A DNA stretch of 64,000 bases, taken from NCBI RefSeq assembly GCF_026262575.1, contig NZ_JAPKFL010000020.1, forward strand, positions 31,044 to 95,043, in the 5' to 3' direction. This document shows, piece after piece, positions 61,854 to 64,000 of the stretch (its first letter is position 1; each line of letters begins with the position of its first letter). The position numbers were made by a program, and so were the translations under genes. The notes under the pieces are model-generated. The model was given only the letters and a program-made list of their open reading frames with translations. It did not search any database and was not told the DNA's origin. Source of the stretch: Streptomyces marinisediminis. GTDB lineage: Bacteria > Actinomycetota > Actinomycetes > Streptomycetales > Streptomycetaceae.

Positions 61854-63149
61854 TCACGCCGGGACGGCCACCGGCCCCTCGGCCTCCCGCGCCGGCGCCG
61901 CGGCGGCCTCCCGCAGCCGCGGATTGTCCTGAACCGGCGTCAGACGGCGGCCGAGCCGCAGCGCGAGCACCGCGACACCCAGCGAGCAGGCCACCAGCAA
62001 GACCACGTACGAGGCGTACGCGCCCCGCGCCGCCATGACGCCGCCCACCGCCGGTCCGACGGCCACGCCCACCTGCTTGACCAGCGCGAACGCCGAGTTG
62101 TACTGGCCCACCATCCGGCGCGGCGCCAGGTCCGCCACCAGCGGGGCGACGGTGGGCGAGAGCATCGCCTCGCCCAGCCCGAAGAGCGCGTAGGTGCCGA
62201 CGAACAGGGCCGTCGCCACCGCCGGGGCCTGCGGGACGAGCCCGGAGGCGCCCGCCGCGAGCCACGCCACCGTCCACACCACGCCCACGAGTGCGACGAC
62301 GCGGCTCCGCCGGTGCCCGTCCACCAGGCGCAGCACCACGAACTGGGCGACGACGATCACCCCGGTGTTGGCGAACAGCGCGAAGCCCAGCGTGCTCGCC
62401 GAGACGCCGGTCACCGCGGTGCCGTACGCCGCGAGCCCGGACTCGAACTGCCCGTAGCAGGTGAAGAAGAGCACGAAGCCCAGCACGCAGAGCAGCAGCA
62501 TCGCCCGGTCCGCGAGCAGCCTGCGCCAGCCCGCCGCCGGCGTGCCGGAGTCCGCCGGAAGCGGCTCCGCCACCCCCGCGCCGCGCGGCAGCCGGACGGT
62601 CAGCAGCACACCGGCCAGCACGGCGAACATGAGCGCCTCGATGCCGAACAGCAGGGTGAAGCTCGCCGGGGCGTGCTCGTCGACGATCTGCCCGCCCAGC
62701 AGACCCCCGGCGCCCATGCCCAGGTTGATCAGGAAGAACTGGGTGGCGAAGGCGCGCGAACGCGTCTCCGTCGTCGAGCTCCACACGATCATCGTGGCGA
62801 GCGCGGGTTGCAGGACGGCGATGCCGCCACCCATCACGGCCGCCGACGCGGTGACGCTGGACGCCGTCCCGGAGAGCCCGAAGCCCAGCGAGCCCACGGC
62901 CGCCGCCGCGCTGCCCGCGAGGGCGACCGGCAGCGGGCCGTGCCGGTCGATGACCCGCCCCACCAGCGGCAGCACGAGCAGCGAGGCGGCGGCGAAGACG
63001 GCCAGGACGAGCCCGGCCGTGGTCGCCCCGAGCCCGCGCACGTCGGCCACGTAGAGGAAGAGGTACGGCACGGTGAAGCCGCTGCCGAACGCGCTGAGGG
63101 CGTTGCCGCACTGGATCCGGCGCAGCGTCGCGCCCGTCTGGGTGGTCAC
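61854..63149 (-). CDS. MFS transporter (12 TM)
   Basis: About 431 residues with 12 helices. It has the MFS motif LPLVGRVIDRHG between helices 2 and 3 and a second one (RLVDGHRRSRVVALVGV) after helix 8. GTG 63149 has GGAAGG at good spacing; GTG 63155 is the next upstream choice. The divergent MarR gene and the repeats between them suggest regulated efflux. The leader contains an 11-bp inverted repeat (63171-63181/63193-63203). Confidence 0.88.
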   Translation of the reverse strand: MTTQTGATLRRIQCGNALSAFGSGFTVPYLFLYVADVRGLGATTAGLVLAVFAAASLLVLPLVGRVIDRHGPLPVALAGSAAAAVGSLGFGLSGTASSVTASAAVMGGGIAVLQPALATMIVWSSTTETRSRAFATQFFLINLGMGAGGLLGGQIVDEHAPASFTLLFGIEALMFAVLAGVLLTVRLPRGAGVAEPLPADSGTPAAGWRRLLADRAMLLLCVLGFVLFFTCYGQFESGLAAYGTAVTGVSASTLGFALFANTGVIVVAQFVVLRLVDGHRRSRVVALVGVVWTVAWLAAGASGLVPQAPAVATALFVGTYALFGLGEAMLSPTVAPLVADLAPRRMVGQYNSAFALVKQVGVAVGPAVGGVMAARGAYASYVVLLVACSLGVAVLALRLGRRLTPVQDNPRLREAAAAPAREAEGPVAVPA

Positions 63150-63207
63150 ACTCACCTTCCCTGGGTCGTCTGGTCGTCGTCCTGGTCCCCATGACGACGA
63201 CCAGAGA

Positions 63208-63234
63208 CTTCGAAGTTAAAGTTCGAAGCTAAAG
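63208..63234. promoter_or_regulatory. MarR operator region, repeated TTCGAAG(T/C)TAAAG
   Basis: TTCGAAGTTAAAG (63209-63221) is followed directly by TTCGAAGCTAAAG (63222-63234). The first pair also forms an inverted repeat CTTCGAA-7-TTCGAAG. A third partial copy, TTCGACGCTAA, is at 63252-63262 over the MarR promoter (TTCGAC-17-GATACT). Confidence 0.6.
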
Positions 63235-63287
63235 AGTACACAGGGAAAGCCTTCGACGCTAATCGCCCGCGTGCGATACTGCGGGGC

Positions 63288-63797
63288 ATGCCCGACGACC
63301 CACGGCCCTCGCTCGACGAGCAGATCGCGATCTACCAGCGCGAGTACCGGCACCTCGACCCCCAGGTCGAACGCGTCGTCAACGCGCTCTCGCGGCTCGA
63401 CCGGCGGATGAACGTCGCCTTCGGCCGGCAGCTCGCCACCCACGGGCTGAGCAACGCCGAGTGGGAGGTCCTCAAGGAGCTCGTGATGGCCGGCGAGCCG
63501 TACCAGCTCTGGCCCGGCACGATCGCCAAGCGGCTCGGCCTGACGCCCGCCGCCATGACGCACCGGATCGACCGCATGGTCGACGCCGGCCTCGCCACCC
63601 GCGCGCGCGACGACGACAACCGGGTCCGCGTCATCATCGGCCTGACGGACCAGGGGCGCGAGAAGTGGCTGGAGGTCATGCGCGAGGCCACCACCTTCGA
63701 GGCGGAACTCCTCCAGGACCTCACCACGGCCGAGCGCACCCACCTCGGTGACCTGCTCATCCGGCTCCTCGACCGGGTCTCCCGACACCTCGACTGA
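63288..63797 (+). CDS. MarR-family transcriptional regulator
   Basis: A 169-residue winged-helix repressor. HTH: LSNAEWEVLKELVMAGEP, GTIAKRLGLTPAAMTHRIDR; wing: RARDDDNRVRVIIGLTDQGR. GATACT ends seven bases before the ATG, so the mRNA is leaderless. It probably represses itself and the divergent MFS gene through the repeats at 63208-63262. Confidence 0.92.
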   Translation: MPDDPRPSLDEQIAIYQREYRHLDPQVERVVNALSRLDRRMNVAFGRQLATHGLSNAEWEVLKELVMAGEPYQLWPGTIAKRLGLTPAAMTHRIDRMVDAGLATRARDDDNRVRVIIGLTDQGREKWLEVMREATTFEAELLQDLTTAERTHLGDLLIRLLDRVSRHLD

Positions 63798-63803
63798 GCC
63801 GGG

Positions 63804-63832
63804 TTGACACGGGGCGGGCCGCTCCGTAGAGT
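63804..63832 (+). promoter_or_regulatory. Near-consensus promoter (rRNA-operon type)
   Basis: TTGACA (63804-63809), 17-bp spacer, TAGAGT (63827-63832). The ~130 nt after it contain two small stems (around CCCCCGCTGGGGG and TTTCGGCATGCCGAAA) and no coding frame. Confidence 0.7.
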
Positions 63833-63966
63833 ACTTCGGGTTGTCAGCGGCCCATCGTGTCGCGTGACGGCATCTCCGCCACTTCCGGTGGCACCCACTA
63901 CGAGCACGGCAAACCCCCGCTGGGGGCTGTTTCGGCATGCCGAAATCGCGTCCAGAACGGCTGATT

Positions 63967-63994
63967 TTGAATGGCCGGGGAAATCGCCTAAAGT
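63967..63994 (+). promoter_or_regulatory. Second promoter, ribosomal RNA leader-like
   Basis: TTGAAT (63967-63972), 16-bp spacer, TAAAGT (63989-63994) within GGCCGGGGAAATCGCC, a sequence I recall from Streptomyces rrn upstream regions. Multiple tandem promoters are usual there; a 16S rRNA gene is expected beyond the window. Confidence 0.55.
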
Positions 63995-64000
63995 GGTGGA

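Overview
The window is from a Streptomyces-type actinomycete chromosome. The evidence is very high G+C coding sequence with third-position bias, many GTG starts, and -10-like hexamers 6-7 nt before start codons (leaderless promoters). It also carries Streptomyces marker families: an SSI-type protease inhibitor, a SigF/SigN pair, XRE-DUF5753 and DUF6879 proteins, Spo0M, and a c-di-AMP riboswitch before an M23 peptidase. Several neighbourhoods look like the conserved core of the chromosome as I remember it from S. coelicolor (sigN-sigF-tadA-upp; an NsdA-like TPR regulator divergent from an asparagine-synthase-like gene; ndh; a MarR/MFS pair beside a ribosomal RNA operon). These parallels are from memory, not from a search.

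1-5.74 kb is accessory DNA. A PIN-domain gene enters from the left edge. Then come tRNA-Phe, tRNA-Asp and a 3' fragment of tRNA-Glu. About 4.8 kb later the set appears again as tRNA-Phe, tRNA-Asp and a complete tRNA-Glu. Between them lies a lower-G+C restriction-modification pair (PD-(D/E)XK nuclease and Zn-ribbon DNA methyltransferase, coupled by an ATGA overlap) and two gene relics. A 27-bp direct repeat from the tRNA-Glu 3' end bounds the segment, which is best read as a small integrated or captured defence element without its own integrase.

5.8-12.3 kb: metallophosphoesterase, minimal zincin peptidase, two overlapping fluoride channel subunits, a lipoprotein, a DEAD-box helicase with an RD-rich tail, and tRNA-Lys. 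12.3-15.8 kb: two leftward modules, an XRE-DUF5753/DUF6879/79-aa set and a chain of five very small genes, two of them (59 and 42 aa) Cys-rich and easily missed. 16-31 kb: YCII protein with an ECF42-like sigma factor, Spo0M, YnfA, a secreted S15 peptidase, a PucR regulator divergent from an FMN hydroxy-acid oxidase, a membrane-anchored XRE protein, SSI, an amidohydrolase and a DHA2 drug exporter with a MarR-type operator.

31-43 kb: sigN and sigF (stress/sporulation sigma factors), tRNA-Ser, tadA and its associated protein, upp, a LytR_C protein, a VapB-like protein, an M28 aminopeptidase, a SpoIIE-type phosphatase and the riboswitch-controlled M23 peptidase. 43-48 kb: GNAT relic, DM13 protein, a GGCT-like protein, an SRA-HNH modification-dependent nuclease (second restriction gene), PrsW protease and trmB. 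48.5-64 kb: lhgO, the TPR regulator, a degenerate asparagine synthase homologue, an ECF sigma factor fused to its own zinc anti-sigma, membrane and NPCBM domains, TetR, ndh, a PAS-PP2C-kinase phosphatase, MFS/MarR with a shared operator, and finally two strong promoters that probably start an rRNA operon beyond the right edge.

Functionally the window mixes housekeeping genes (tRNAs, tadA, trmB, upp, ndh), developmental and envelope regulators (SigF/N, phosphatases, NsdA-like, ECF fusion), and two separate DNA-restriction acquisitions. All functions come from recognising motifs by eye; no database search was run.
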